The notes under the pieces are model-generated. The model saw nothing but the letters and a program-made list of their open reading frames with translations. It was not told the DNA's origin and did not search any database. Positions 1-10,462 of a stretch of DNA of 64,000 bases are shown in pieces. Position numbers and translations under genes: made by a program. How positions within the stretch are numbered: the first letter of the stretch is position 1; every line of letters starts with the position of its first letter. This stretch comes from Megalobrama amblycephala (Eukaryota > Chordata > Actinopteri > Cypriniformes > Xenocyprididae), in assembly GCF_018812025.1 (NCBI RefSeq), contig NC_063049.1, positions 40,227,503-40,291,502 on the forward strand, in the 5' to 3' direction.

Positions 1-61
1 GTTTACATAAAGTCCAGAAGACAAAAAAAAATAAAATAACTGAATTTATAAATATGACCCA

Positions 62-850
62 ATTCAAAAGTTCATGAACCCTTGATTCTTAATACTGTGT
101 GTGGTTACCTGGATGATCCACGACTGTTTTTATGTTTTGTGATGGTTGTTCATGAGTTGCTTGTTTGTCCTGAGCAGTTAAACTGCCCAAAATTCTTCAA
201 AAAAATCCTCCAGGTCCCAAAAATTATTCAGTTTTCCAGCATCTTTTGCATATTTGAACCCTTTCCAGCAGTGACTGTATGATTTTGAGATTCATCTTTT
301 CACACTGAGAACAATTGAGGGATTCAAACACAACTATTAAAAAAGGTTCAAACATTCACTGATGCTCCAGAAGGAAACATGATGCATTAAGAGACAGGGT
401 GAAAACTTTTTGAATTTGAAGATCAAGGAATATTGTACTTAATTTGTCTTCTGGTAAACATTTAAGTGTCTTCTGTTGCTTCCGAAGGGCAGTACTAAAT
501 GAAAAAAAAAACCAATTAAAATTAAACAAAATCAGAAAAATTTGGACATCTTTATTCTGTTCAAAAGTTTTCACACCCTGTCTCTTAATGCATCATGTTT
601 CCTTCTGGAGCATCAGTGAATGTTTGAACCTTTTTTAATAGTTGTGTTTGAGTCCCTCAGTTGTCCTCAGTGTGAAAAGATGAATATCAAAATCATACAG
701 TCACTGCTGGAAAGGGTTCAGATATGCAAAAGATGTTGGAAATCTGAAGAATTTTCGGGAACTGGAGGATTTTCCTGAAGAATATTGGGCAGTTTAACTG
801 CTCAGGACAAACAAGGGACTGTATGTATCATACTGCTGTATGATCCATCT
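62..850. mobile_element. Palindromic non-autonomous DNA element (MITE)
   Basis: Positions ~150-410 recur as an almost perfect reverse complement at ~564-826, around a ~150-base centre. Matching landmarks are GATGCATTAAGAGACAGGGT near 385 and its complement near 580, and AGCAGTTAAACTGCC near 175 and 790. The open frames here run across the hairpin arms and are not genes. A foldback element is the simplest reading; its superfamily is not assigned. Confidence 0.75.
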
Positions 851-1393
851 TATTTTGTTAAAATTATTCACATTTTCACAGATTCTGCAAGGTGTTCATC
901 ACGTTTTGCAGACTGAAAGATTATTAATAGCCTATTTTGTTCCGTTGTATCATATTTTGTTGCCCCATTAAAAAGCTGCACAATACATTTAAAATAAACG
1001 TCTTTTAATCTTCCATTATTTTAAATACATATAATTGTTTACATTTACATATAAATATAAATCTAATATAAATAGCTTTTTCATTTTCATAAGAATACAA
1101 ATAGCAATTTTAAACTTTTTATTAACAGATTTAGATTAGCAAAGTTTTTTTTTCAAGAATTAGTCTAGCATACTTTTTGATGCTGAATTATATACTCACC
1201 TTTATTTATTGGTCAGCTTATGATTACATATTTCTATTAATTTGTTGTTTTTCTCTATAATGAAGAAGTGTGTTAAGATTGACCATTAGTTCCACAAATA
1301 CAGATGTATAGATACAGGCCCCCACTAATTATTCTAGAAATAAATTAATTCAACAAAGGTAACCTCTTTTGCTACATATTTTTAATGGTTTAA
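851..1393. other. AT-rich intergenic stretch, nothing recognised
   Basis: Low-complexity AT-rich DNA with no plausible exon, RNA gene or clear repeat structure. Confidence 0.5.
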
Positions 1394-2170
1394 AGGTGCC
1401 CTAGAACTTTTTTTAAAAAGATGTAATATAAGTCTAAGGTGTCCCCTGAATGTGTCTGTGAAGTTTCAGCTCAAAATACCCCATAGATTTTTTTTTAATT
1501 CATTTTTTTAACTGCCTATTTTGGGGCATAATTATAAATGAGCCGATTCAGGGTGTGTGGCCCTTTAAATCTGGTGCTCCACGCCCCAAGAGCTCGCGCT
1601 TGCCTTAAACAACATAAAAAAAAAGTTCAAACAGCTAATATAACCCTCAAAATGGATCTTTACAAAGTGTTCGTCATGCAGCATGTCTAATCGCGTAAGT
1701 ACAGTGTTTACTGTGATGTTTACATTTGATTCTGAATGAGTTTGATGGTGCTCCGTGGCTAACGGCTAATGCTACACTGTTGGAGAGGTTTATAAAGAAT
1801 GAAGTTGTGTTTGTGCATTATACAGACTGCAAGTGTTTAAAAATGAAAATAGCGACGGCTCTTGTCTCCGTGAATACAGTAAGAAACGATGGTAACTTTA
1901 ACCACATTTAACAGTACATTAGCAACATGCTAACGAAACACTTAGAAAGACAATTTACAAATATCACTAAAAATATCATGTTATCATGAATCATGTCAGT
2001 TATTATTGCTCCATCTGCCATTTTTTGCTATTGTCCTTGCTTGCTTACCTAGTCTGTTGATTCAGCTGTGCACGTCCAGATGTTCTGCCCTTGTCTAATG
2101 CCTTTCATAATGTTGGGAACATGGGCTGGCATATGCAAATATTGGGGGCGTACACCCCGACTGTTACGTA
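1394..2170 (-). mobile_element. Truncated copy of the AAGGTGCCCTAGA element
   Basis: It begins AAAGGTGCCCTAGAAC and matches, in inverted orientation, the fuller copy at 52,444-53,390. Shared landmarks are the stretch around AGACAAGGGCAGAACATC-like sequence near 2090, ATATTTGCATATG-type sequence near 2130 and GACTGTTACGTAACAG at its end. It stops where the Tc1-like element starts, so it appears interrupted or truncated by that insertion. Confidence 0.7.
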
Positions 2171-2171
2171 A

Positions 2172-3750
2172 CAGATTTATTTTTACAAAGATGACACTAA
2201 AAATAAATCTGCATTGTTTATCCTTTTGATCTTTAATTCATAAAATTAGCAAAATTCTAACCTTTCATTGAAGAAAAAGAATTGAAAGTGGGGGGAAAGT
2301 CACATTATGAAATAAATGTTTATCTAGAAAACACGATTGGCCACAATTATTGGCACCCTTTTATTCAATAATTTTTGCAACCTCCTTTTGGCAAGAAAAC
2401 AGTTCTCAGTCTTCTTCTATAATGCCTGATGAGTTTGGAGAACACCTGAGAAGAGATCAGAGACTTCATTCATGCAGAATCTCTCCAGATCCTTCAGATT
2501 CCAGCTCCATGTTGGTGCTTCTTCTCTTCAGTTCACCACTCATTTTCTTTAGGGTTCAGGTCAGGGGACTAGGACGGCCATGGCAGAAGCTTCATTTTGG
2601 GCTCATTGACACATTTTTGTGTTGGTTTTGATGTTTGTTTTGGATCATTGTCCTAATGGAAGATCCAACCATGGCCCATTGTTGAATTTCTAGCAGAAGC
2701 AGTCAGGTTTTGATTTTTAATCTGTTGGTATTTGATAGAATCCATGATGCCATGTATCTGAAGAAGATGTCCAGGACCTCCAGCAGAAAAATAGGCCCAC
2801 AACATTAAAGATCCAGCAGTATATTTAACCGTGGACATGGGGTACTTTTTATCCATGTGTGCACCAAACCATCTGGTGGGTTTGCTGCCCAAAAGCTCTT
2901 TTTTAGTTTCATCTGACCATAGAAGCCGTTTCCGTTTGAAGTTCCAGTCTTGACTGACAACTGAACATGCTGGAGATTGTTTCTGGATGAGAGCAGAGGA
3001 TTTTTCTTGAAACCCTCCCAAACAGCTTGTGGGGATGTAGGTGCTGTTTGGTAATTTTTTTTAGGCTTTCTGAGACTCAAGACTCAACTAATCTCTGCAA
3101 TTCTCCAGCTGTGATCCTTGAAGAGTCTTTGGCCACTCAAACTTTCCTCCTCACCATGCATTACTACGATTTAGACACTCGTCCTCTTCCAGGCAGATTT
3201 GTAACATCTTTAGTTAATTGGAACTTCTCAATTATTGCCCTGATGGTGGAAATGGGGATTTTCAGTGCTTTAGCTATTTTTTACAGCCACTTTCTATTTT
3301 GTGAAGCTCAACAATCTTTTTCTGCACATCAGAACTATATTGTTTGGTTTTACTCATTGTGATGAATGTTTAAGGGAATTTGGCCTTTGTGTTTCCTCAT
3401 GTTTATACTCCCGCGGAACAGGAAGTCTCGGCTGGACAATTTCATTGAAATTCATCACCCTGGTGTGCTAAAAAAAATTTTTTAAATATGAATGGGAATA
3501 TAATTCAGAGATATTTTACTCATAAAATATTCTAGGGGTGCCAATAATTGTGGCCAAAGTGTTTTGGAGAAAAACATTTATTTTATAATCTGATTTTCCC
3601 CCCACTTTCAATTCTTTTCCTTCAGTGAAATGTTAGATTTTTGCTAATTTTATTAATTAAAGATCAAAAGGATAAACAATTCAGATTTATTTTTACAGTC
3701 TTTATGATCATATTTACCAAGGGTGCCAATAATTCTGACCACCACTGTAT
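2172..3750 (-). mobile_element. Tc1/mariner-like transposon with ~200-bp inverted ends (dead)
   Basis: The outer ~200 bases are inverted repeats. GGCCACAATTATTGGCACCC near 2340 pairs with its complement near 3540, and the adjoining AAAGATCAAAAGGATAAACA-type sequence pairs on both sides. It carries a decayed reverse-strand transposase (separate entry). The size (~1.6 kb) fits Tc1-like elements. The outermost right bases, around CTGACCACCACTGTA, have no visible left partner, so the left tip may be eroded. Confidence 0.85.
2398..3362 (-). pseudogene. Decayed Tc1-like transposase
   Basis: Reading the reverse strand from 3362 gives a family-like N-terminus (MSKTKQYSSDVQKKIVELHK) and then in-frame stops. 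An open stretch at 3021-2653 contains WSDETK and a GG-rich LMLWAYFSAGG segment. After another stop, QDNDPKQTSK and SPDLNPKENEW follow. These are the conserved blocks around the DDE acidic residues of Tc1 transposases. Stops and frameshifts break the reading frame, so no active enzyme is expected. Confidence 0.85.
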
Positions 3751-5633
3751 GAACTATCATTTAGCCTACTATATGTTGTGTACGTGACTAATGTGCCCCG
3801 CCATCACCAATAAATAAATTACTTTTAGAGCACAAAATTTGTTTACATGAGAACAAATTTCTTCATTGATCTAGTCACTTAATTTTGCTCTCAGAATGCA
3901 CCAGATTTATGCATTTAAATTTAAAATATACACAATTACATATACCCCCCTAGAGGAACCGATGTCCACCCACCACAGTCTCACAAAATCCTGTGGGAAA
4001 CACTGCATCATGAGATTTTCTTATGTCAGTGACCAGAAAGCTTAAAGGATTTCATAAGATTCCCCCATAAATACAACGGTTTCCTCTCATCTGTTGAGAA
4101 CTGTATATTATAAACACTTGCATCATAAAATCCATCTGCACCCCCAGGTGCATCCTATAAGCCAGGTTAATTCAGGCCATTTATTGTGCTATTGTGCTAT
4201 GAGGTTATTCTGAAAACCAAATCCAATAAGATCCAATATTGTAAAGGTGCTTTCATCAATGACAGCAGAGGTGTAGCCACAAACCAGAATTTAAGATTAG
4301 ATTTTACATATCAGAGAAGAATGAGTGTATTGTCACTGAAAATGTAACTAGATTAAAATCAGACCAAAAGCAATACTCATCTTTTTTTTTCCTGTTTGTT
4401 CTGCTCTCCATCATCTTTATTGCAAGTGGCAGCAACCTCATACTGAGCCGTCAGTTTCAGGATGTTATCTTTCTCTCTTTGTGCTTCTCTGGGTCTCCAT
4501 GCTCAGAACATTCCGGCTTGGGATTGAAACTCAGCAGATCTTCTGCTTAAAGACAGAAATAGTTCACTCATTTGCTCACATTCATTTCATTCCAAACCTT
4601 TAGGTGCATATTCAAGCTGCTGTTTTGCATACATTAAAAACGTGCATGGTGATTTTTGCTCAGCCTGTCATTATGAGGAATCAACAGGTGGAAAAGTTGA
4701 TGTGATTTATCTCCCTGAGAAACAGCACATCTCGACTGGCCTGTGCATCTGGGATCCTTTGAGTCGGAATGATTTACGCTAGTCTGATATAGATTTATAC
4801 AACCAAATGCCTACAGCTGTTGGATCTACACCTCTGAGATAAGCTTATCCCGCTGAGCAGAACCAGACAGCACTTTGCATTGATCTGTATTAAAACAGAC
4901 AACTTCCCAAAATGATAATCATGCATTTTCTTATAGCTGGAGCCTGTATTTTGAGGAGAGCATGCATTAGTATCTCTCTATGTACACAGACATGATAGAT
5001 TAACTACTATGTGTTTTGCTTTTTGATTCAAACAGTAGCTTGTGGGAGTTTAAAAGTCTGATCCATGTTCTTATCAGAAGTCCATAATCTTGCCATAAGT
5101 ATTCATGGAACTTTCCATGTTGTTTGTCAGTTCATAACAAACTAATCTTTGTCGAAATTGTGAGGCTAAAGCTCTATAATGTTTAGTCTCCATGCTTTGT
5201 TTACTCCTGATTTTTCCGCACCTGTGACAAACGATTTGTGACCTATGGCATTTATGGCATGCAAACAATGGTTTATCACGCATTCAGTAGTCATATTACA
5301 TATCATTAAACTACTTCTCTTTTCATAAAATATATATTTACAAATTAAATTATAATCATGGGAAGCTACAGAACCGTGTCAGAAAGCAGTAAAGAACTGT
5401 GAAATTGTGTGAGATTGCATGTTAGGGATCTCTGAGGTCAGATAACACAAAAGCATAAAAAATTACTGAAAAGAAAAGAGAAAAGAAAAGTCTTTCTTTC
5501 ATTATTCCACACTTTTAATAAATGAGCAATGCCGCGAAAATGGCCGCGCCTTACCTTATCAGTCTGCCATTTTAAAATAAATTAGGCCTGCCCTGAAAAA
5601 CCGTTAAAAATCTGTAGTCTGATCTAATCGGTA
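3751..5633. other. Intergenic, no gene or clear repeat recognised
   Basis: Mixed-composition DNA. The one short reverse open frame (~5,283-5,074) has no recognisable domain, no codon bias I can see and no splice context that would support a gene. Confidence 0.4.
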
Positions 5634-5903
5634 TTAAAGGGATAGTTCACCCAAAAATGAAAATTTGATGTTTATCTGCTTACCCCCAGTGCATCCAAGA
5701 TGTAGGTGACATTTTTTTCTTCAGTCGATCACAAATGATGATTTTTAACTGCAACCGTTGCCCTCTGTCATTCAGGGCAGCGGTTGCAGTTAAAAATCAT
5801 CATTTGTGATCGACTGAAGAAAAAATGTCACCTACATCTTGGATGCACTGGGGGTAAGCAGATAAACATCAAATTTTCATTTTTGGGTGAACTATCCCTT
5901 TAA
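5634..5903. mobile_element. Near-perfect palindromic MITE (GGGATAGTTCACCC family)
   Basis: TTAAAGGGATAGTTCACCC at the left is mirrored by its complement at the right. The two ~125-base arms match almost base for base around a ~16-base loop near 5,768. Flanking TTAA suggests the target site. Other members or relatives lie at 7,279, 8,148, 30,250 and 48,564. Confidence 0.85.
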
Positions 5904-6199
5904 CATTCATTTACCACTCGGCTGAAAAGGCTGATTTCTGCATGTTTAATAAATGCTATCCGCGTGTTATATTTTATTTGTAACATTTATTAGTTATTCG
6001 GCTATTAAAAAGTACTATCAAAACTTACTTTTCGTCCTGTCAGTCAAATTCTTGGGTGGTTGACTTCAAATGTTTTCCGTTCAATGAGTCAACTTTTTGG
6101 ACTCGAGAACCGCATTTACTGATTCAGTACGATTCATGAACGAATCGTTCAGACCGCTTTTGAGAACCAGTTCAAACGATTCATTAAAAAACAATCGAT

Positions 6200-6560
6200 T
6201 CCTGTATACCTGGGGCCCGTTCTTCGTACGTCGCTTATTACATCTGAGATCAAATGACACATCCAAGATGATATCATCGTGCTAATCATGATCCGGCTAA
6301 TTGGGTTCTTCGAACACACCTGTTGTGTATGATTAGTATCGCTGGATTGAGTTATCTGAGATAATTGCGCGTTCATGTGTTGGCTTAAAAGGGGATATGT
6401 ATCGATAGTAGAAACATTGATCAGCAATGCAGCGATTGGTTGGAGTCAAGACGGCAACGTAATGACATCATAGAATGAGAAAAGACACCTGACGAAAAGC
6501 TTGACGAATTTCTAGACATTTATAAGGAAACAGCCAAGCGAATAAATGACAGAAGAACGA
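6200..6560. mobile_element. Probable Harbinger-type non-autonomous fragment
   Basis: It starts at GGGGCCCGTTCTTCGTACGT, a motif I associate with fish Harbinger-like ends. It is followed by alternating GATC/ATGAT-rich inverted motifs (TGATCCGGCTAATTGGGTT). No matching right end was identified. Confidence 0.45.
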
Positions 6561-6832
6561 CATAAATGTTAGATAAATTAAATGTGCACTATTTTTTTTT
6601 TTTATTACATGATTACCCAATTATTTAGGCTATATTCACAATTTCTATTATTTGTACATTCAAATTTTTATTTCAATGTTGTAATTAGCAACTAATTTAC
6701 CTTTGAAGCATATTTGACAGCATTAATTAAAGTTTCAGCAGTTTGGCTGTTACGCGATCCGAATCAAGATTCGAAACAAAAGATTCGTAAAGCTCCGAAG
6801 CAGTGTTTTGAAATCGGCCATCACTAGATATT

Positions 6833-7103
6833 GTTTGGCGCACAAAAAGTATTCTCATCGCTATATATATAATATTAAGGTAGAACATATACTCACATGA
6901 ACTGTTTTAAATATATTTTGAGAACCTTTCTGGATCTTGAGAGGTTACATTGCTGGTAATGGAGGCCGAGCCATCGGATTTCATAAAAAATATCTTAATT
7001 TCTGTTCTGAAGATGAATGAAGGTCTTACGGGTGTAGAACGACATGAGGGTGAGTAATAAATTACATTATTTTCATTTTGGGGTTAACTAACCCTTTAAG
7101 GAG
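6833..7103 (-). mobile_element. GGGTTAGTTCACCC-family MITE, reverse orientation
   Basis: The stretch with CTTACGGGTGTAGAACGACA, GAGGGTGAGTAATAAAT and GGGTTAACTAACCCTTTAA is the inverted counterpart of 8,148-8,460. Both also carry an AGAATACTTTTTGTGC-type segment at the distal end. Confidence 0.65.
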
Positions 7104-7278
7104 ACTGTAGGAATATTTAGGCTAACGTTACATGAATCCTGTAGGAACCTGTTCCTGAATGATCCCTACACAGTCTACATGATTCCAGCAGAACATGTCT
7201 TGTGTAACAGAGATTAAGTGGTCTCTGCTGCCCTCATGTGGCCATACATTTTCAATGAGCATTTTTGAATTTTCACCT

Positions 7279-7500
7279 TAAAGGGATAGTTCACCCAAAA
7301 ATGAATATTCTGTCATCATTTATTCACCATCAAGTTGTTCCAAACCTGCATGGATTTCTTTCTTCTGCTGAACAGAAAAGAAGATATATTTTGAAGAATG
7401 TCAGTAACCAAACAGTTGATGGACCCCATTGACTTCCATAGTATTTTTCCATACTAAGAAAGTCAATGAGGCCAATTAACTGCCCTCATGTGGCCATAAT
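7279..7500 (+). mobile_element. GGGATAGTTCACCC-family fragment
   Basis: It begins AAAGGGATAGTTCACCCAAA and continues with TCACCATCAAGTTGTTCCAA and TTTCTTTCTTCTGCTGAACA, the same order as the left arm of the 30,250 element. No right arm is seen. Confidence 0.65.
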
Positions 7501-8147
7501 AAGAAATGTCACACTTCAAGAGATGCAATAAAGAATTGGGAAATTCATTCATGATCAAATAATTCTAAAGATTATTAGAAATATAAAATGCACTTGAATT
7601 ATTTGAAATCACAAAAGAATAGGTGCCATAAATATACATTGAAACACAAGTCAGCCTTATATTGAACTGAATGGTTGAACTAATGACAAGAGATTTTTTC
7701 ATAAATATCAGAAGCTATTGCTATTGGGGCTTGTTTTCACAAAAAGCCAGAGTGTTTCAATTAGCATTTTTTGCGATAACAGTGTAAATATGTCAGGTTT
7801 TTTGTAGACAATGTAATATATAGAAATTGTATATATAATGTTAATATATTTAACATTTTATATTTTTGCTAATTAATTGTTTTGTGTTTCATAATTGTTT
7901 TACTGTTTATATTTTGATGAAAGGATTATTGGCTGTTTGCTTCCCAGTGTGACAACTTACCCCACAAGATATTGCTATTGGGACAAAAAGATAAAGCAAA
8001 AGATAAAGCAAAATCTAATTTCTTCTTTATTTAAATATTTATATAAACGTTTCCTTGACAGGTTTTGTGAGATAAGCAGCATGCTTGTATTTACTTTTCA
8101 AAGAGCATTTTAAAATATTTACATTTATGATTTAGATGTTCCACCTC

Positions 8148-8460
8148 AAGGGGTTAGTTCACCCAAAAATAACAATTCTGTCATTTATTACTCACCCTCA
8201 TGTCGTTCCACACCCGTAAGACCTTCGTTCATCTTCAGAACATAAATTAAGATATTTTTAATGAAATCCAAGATGTATCTGATTCCTCCATAGACAGCAA
8301 TATAACCGACACGTTCAAGGTCCAGAAAGGTACCAAAGACATTGTTAAAAAAGTTGACGTGACTGCAGTGGTTCGACCTTAATTTTATGAAGCGACGAGA
8401 ATACTTTTTGTGCACAAAAACAAAACAAAAATAACGATATTAGGGTGAGTAATTAATGAC
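8148..8460 (+). mobile_element. GGGTTAGTTCACCC-family MITE
   Basis: The left end GGGGTTAGTTCACCCAAAAA and right end TAGGGTGAGTAATTAATGAC bracket a sequence matching 6,833-7,103 in reverse. Confidence 0.65.
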
Positions 8461-8510
8461 AGAATTTTTCTACATTAATTTCTCTATGCATTTCTGGGGA
8501 GATCTCAATT

Positions 8511-8795
8511 TAAAGGTAGAGTAGGCAATTTATTTTTATAAACACTTTTTGTTATACTGTTTTTTTTGTTTGTTTGTTTTTTGTTTTTTTGTAATGTTAT
8601 GTACTTTGAGACATAAGGTTATTTAATGCCGTCTCTTGTAACACTTTGCAGACTCTGCTCTGCCTCTGGCTGTACGCGTTCATGTGTTTTGGAGGAGGCG
8701 TGGCTTTGGAGACGCTCTGAAGGGAGGGTGGGATCTTATACTTTCAAAGCTAGCTTGCTATTGCTAGCCTCTCCAAAATTGCCTACCCTACCTTT
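8511..8795. mobile_element. MITE with TTAAAGGTAGAGTAGGCAATT ends
   Basis: AAAGGTAGAGTAGGCAATTT at the left is mirrored by AATTGCCTACCCTACCTTT at the right, giving a ~285-bp element with ~20-bp imperfect terminal inverted repeats. Confidence 0.75.
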
Positions 8796-9093
8796 TCAGC
8801 ATGCAGCATTGTCAAGCCTGTTTACTTATTTTGCCATGATTATATAATCAAGCGAACTCGTGAACTGAACTATTTTGATATTCTTACTTTTGTATATGCA
8901 ATGACAGATTAACCCCTTAGCATTCCTGTAAAATTAGCCTAAAAAAGGCATTACCTAAAGTACATTGCATGCTGTTCTTGAACCATTTGGAGTATATGCA
9001 TGGTTTTGGTCACTTTTGAAAGGTATGTGTACTGTGGGCGACCGCGGAACAGTGGAACGCTAACAGGTTAGCTTGCTTGTACTCATGCATTTG

Positions 9094-10245
9094 CAGTGCT
9101 GGGTAGATTAATTACAAATTGTAGCCTGTTACTGATTTCAAAAATTGTAATTAGTAATTGTAATTACATTACACATTTTAGGTAATGTAATCTGACTACT
9201 TTTTGATTACTTTTAGACAGGTCAAACTGGGAATCGTGAAGGAACTGCAAGGGATTCGTACGTTTTTTTTGTTTTGTTTTTTTTAAGTTCACTTTACATT
9301 TATTGTATTAGTCAAAATTATTGCACTTTATACAACATCCATAGACATGACTCTTAAAATAGAGATTCCAAACATTAATGGGATTCGTAAGTTAATAAAG
9401 CTAATAATTAAATCATAAAAATAAAAAATACAAATTTTAAAATAAAAACAATCAAAATAAAATACAAAAATATGTGACCATGTGACCATTAAGAGCCAAC
9501 TAACTAGTGGCTGGTCTGCAATTTCCCCATCTAAAACAAACAAACAAACAAACAAACAAACAAACACTTTAACGTATGTATAAAAGCAATAGGCTTTTTT
9601 AGAATGAAAAAAGTAAAGCTAGAAAAGATTAATTACAGAAAATCAATAATTATGAACAATTTGCTGGCATTGTGTAAATAACATGTAATCACTAAAAAAG
9701 TAAATATAATATGATTATGAACATTATAAAATGTACACCCTAAAAATGCTGGGTCAAAAATAACCCAAGCTGGGTTAAATATGGACAAATCCAGCTGTTG
9801 GGTTAAGTATTTAACTCAACGATTGCTTAAAAATGACTGTACTGCTGGCCTAAAATGAACCCAAAATAGGCTGGAAATTATCATTTATTAATAAGTTTAA
9901 TAAATAATGATTAAATAATAAACATTTATTAAATTGATTATTAATAAATCTTCACCTTTTGATTATTACTGTTGCCTCTAGTAATTATGTGTCTAATTTT
10001 CCAACCTATTTTGGGTTTATTTTAAGTCAGCCGTATAGTCATTTTTTATCAATAGTTGAGTTAAATAAAACTACTCCGCAGGTTGGGCAAACATTTAACC
10101 CAGTCGCTGGGTTTGTCCACATTTAACCCAACTTGGGTTGTTTTTAACCAGCATTTTTAGAGTGTAATATAATTACAAGTACTTAATTTTTTGGAATCTG
10201 ATTATGTAATAGCCTACAGATTACATCAGTTTCTACCCAGCACTG
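9094..10245. mobile_element. Element with CAGTGCTGGGTAG terminal inverted repeats, carrying a nested insertion
   Basis: CAGTGCTGGGTAG at 9,094 and its exact complement CTACCCAGCACTG ending at 10,245 frame this block. Both flanks are rich in ATTACAAATTGTA-like sequence. A second element is nested at 9,735-10,166, and an (AAAC)n microsatellite lies at ~9,535-9,565. The right edge is ~90 bp from the keratin CCAAT box. Confidence 0.7.
9735..10166. mobile_element. Nested palindromic MITE (GCTGGGT family)
   Basis: The left end ACACCCTAAAAATGCTGGGT pairs with CAGCATTTTTAGAGTGTA at the right end. Internal AACCCAA/TTGGGTT blocks also mirror each other. It sits wholly inside the 9,094-10,245 element, so it inserted later. 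Confidence 0.75.
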
Positions 10246-10335
10246 TTCATTTGGCAACAAAATTAGTTTGAGAGTCTAATATGATTTTGCAAACAAATGA
10301 GAGAGAGGTGCAGGTGTAGACTTACATCCCACAGA

Positions 10336-10367
10336 CCAATCACTGAAGAGAGCTGAGTCTATATATA
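10336..10367 (+). promoter_or_regulatory. Core promoter of the keratin gene (CCAAT and TATA boxes)
   Basis: GACCAATCAC gives a CCAAT box at 10,336-10,340, and TATATATA lies at 10,360-10,367. A start site ~30 bp downstream (near 10,390-10,400) would leave a 5' UTR of ~65-75 bases before the ATG at 10,463. Strong TATA promoters are usual for keratin genes. Confidence 0.75.
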
Positions 10368-10462
10368 GCTGCTCCCAAACCCCCCTCGCACTACTACCTG
10401 CTGCAGGTAAAACAAAACACAGTGACTCGCAAGAACCTTCAAAGGCACCTCTAATCCGCACC

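Noticed and set aside
82..638. Several short open frames at the window start
   Set aside because: They lie on the arms of a foldback element and mirror each other.
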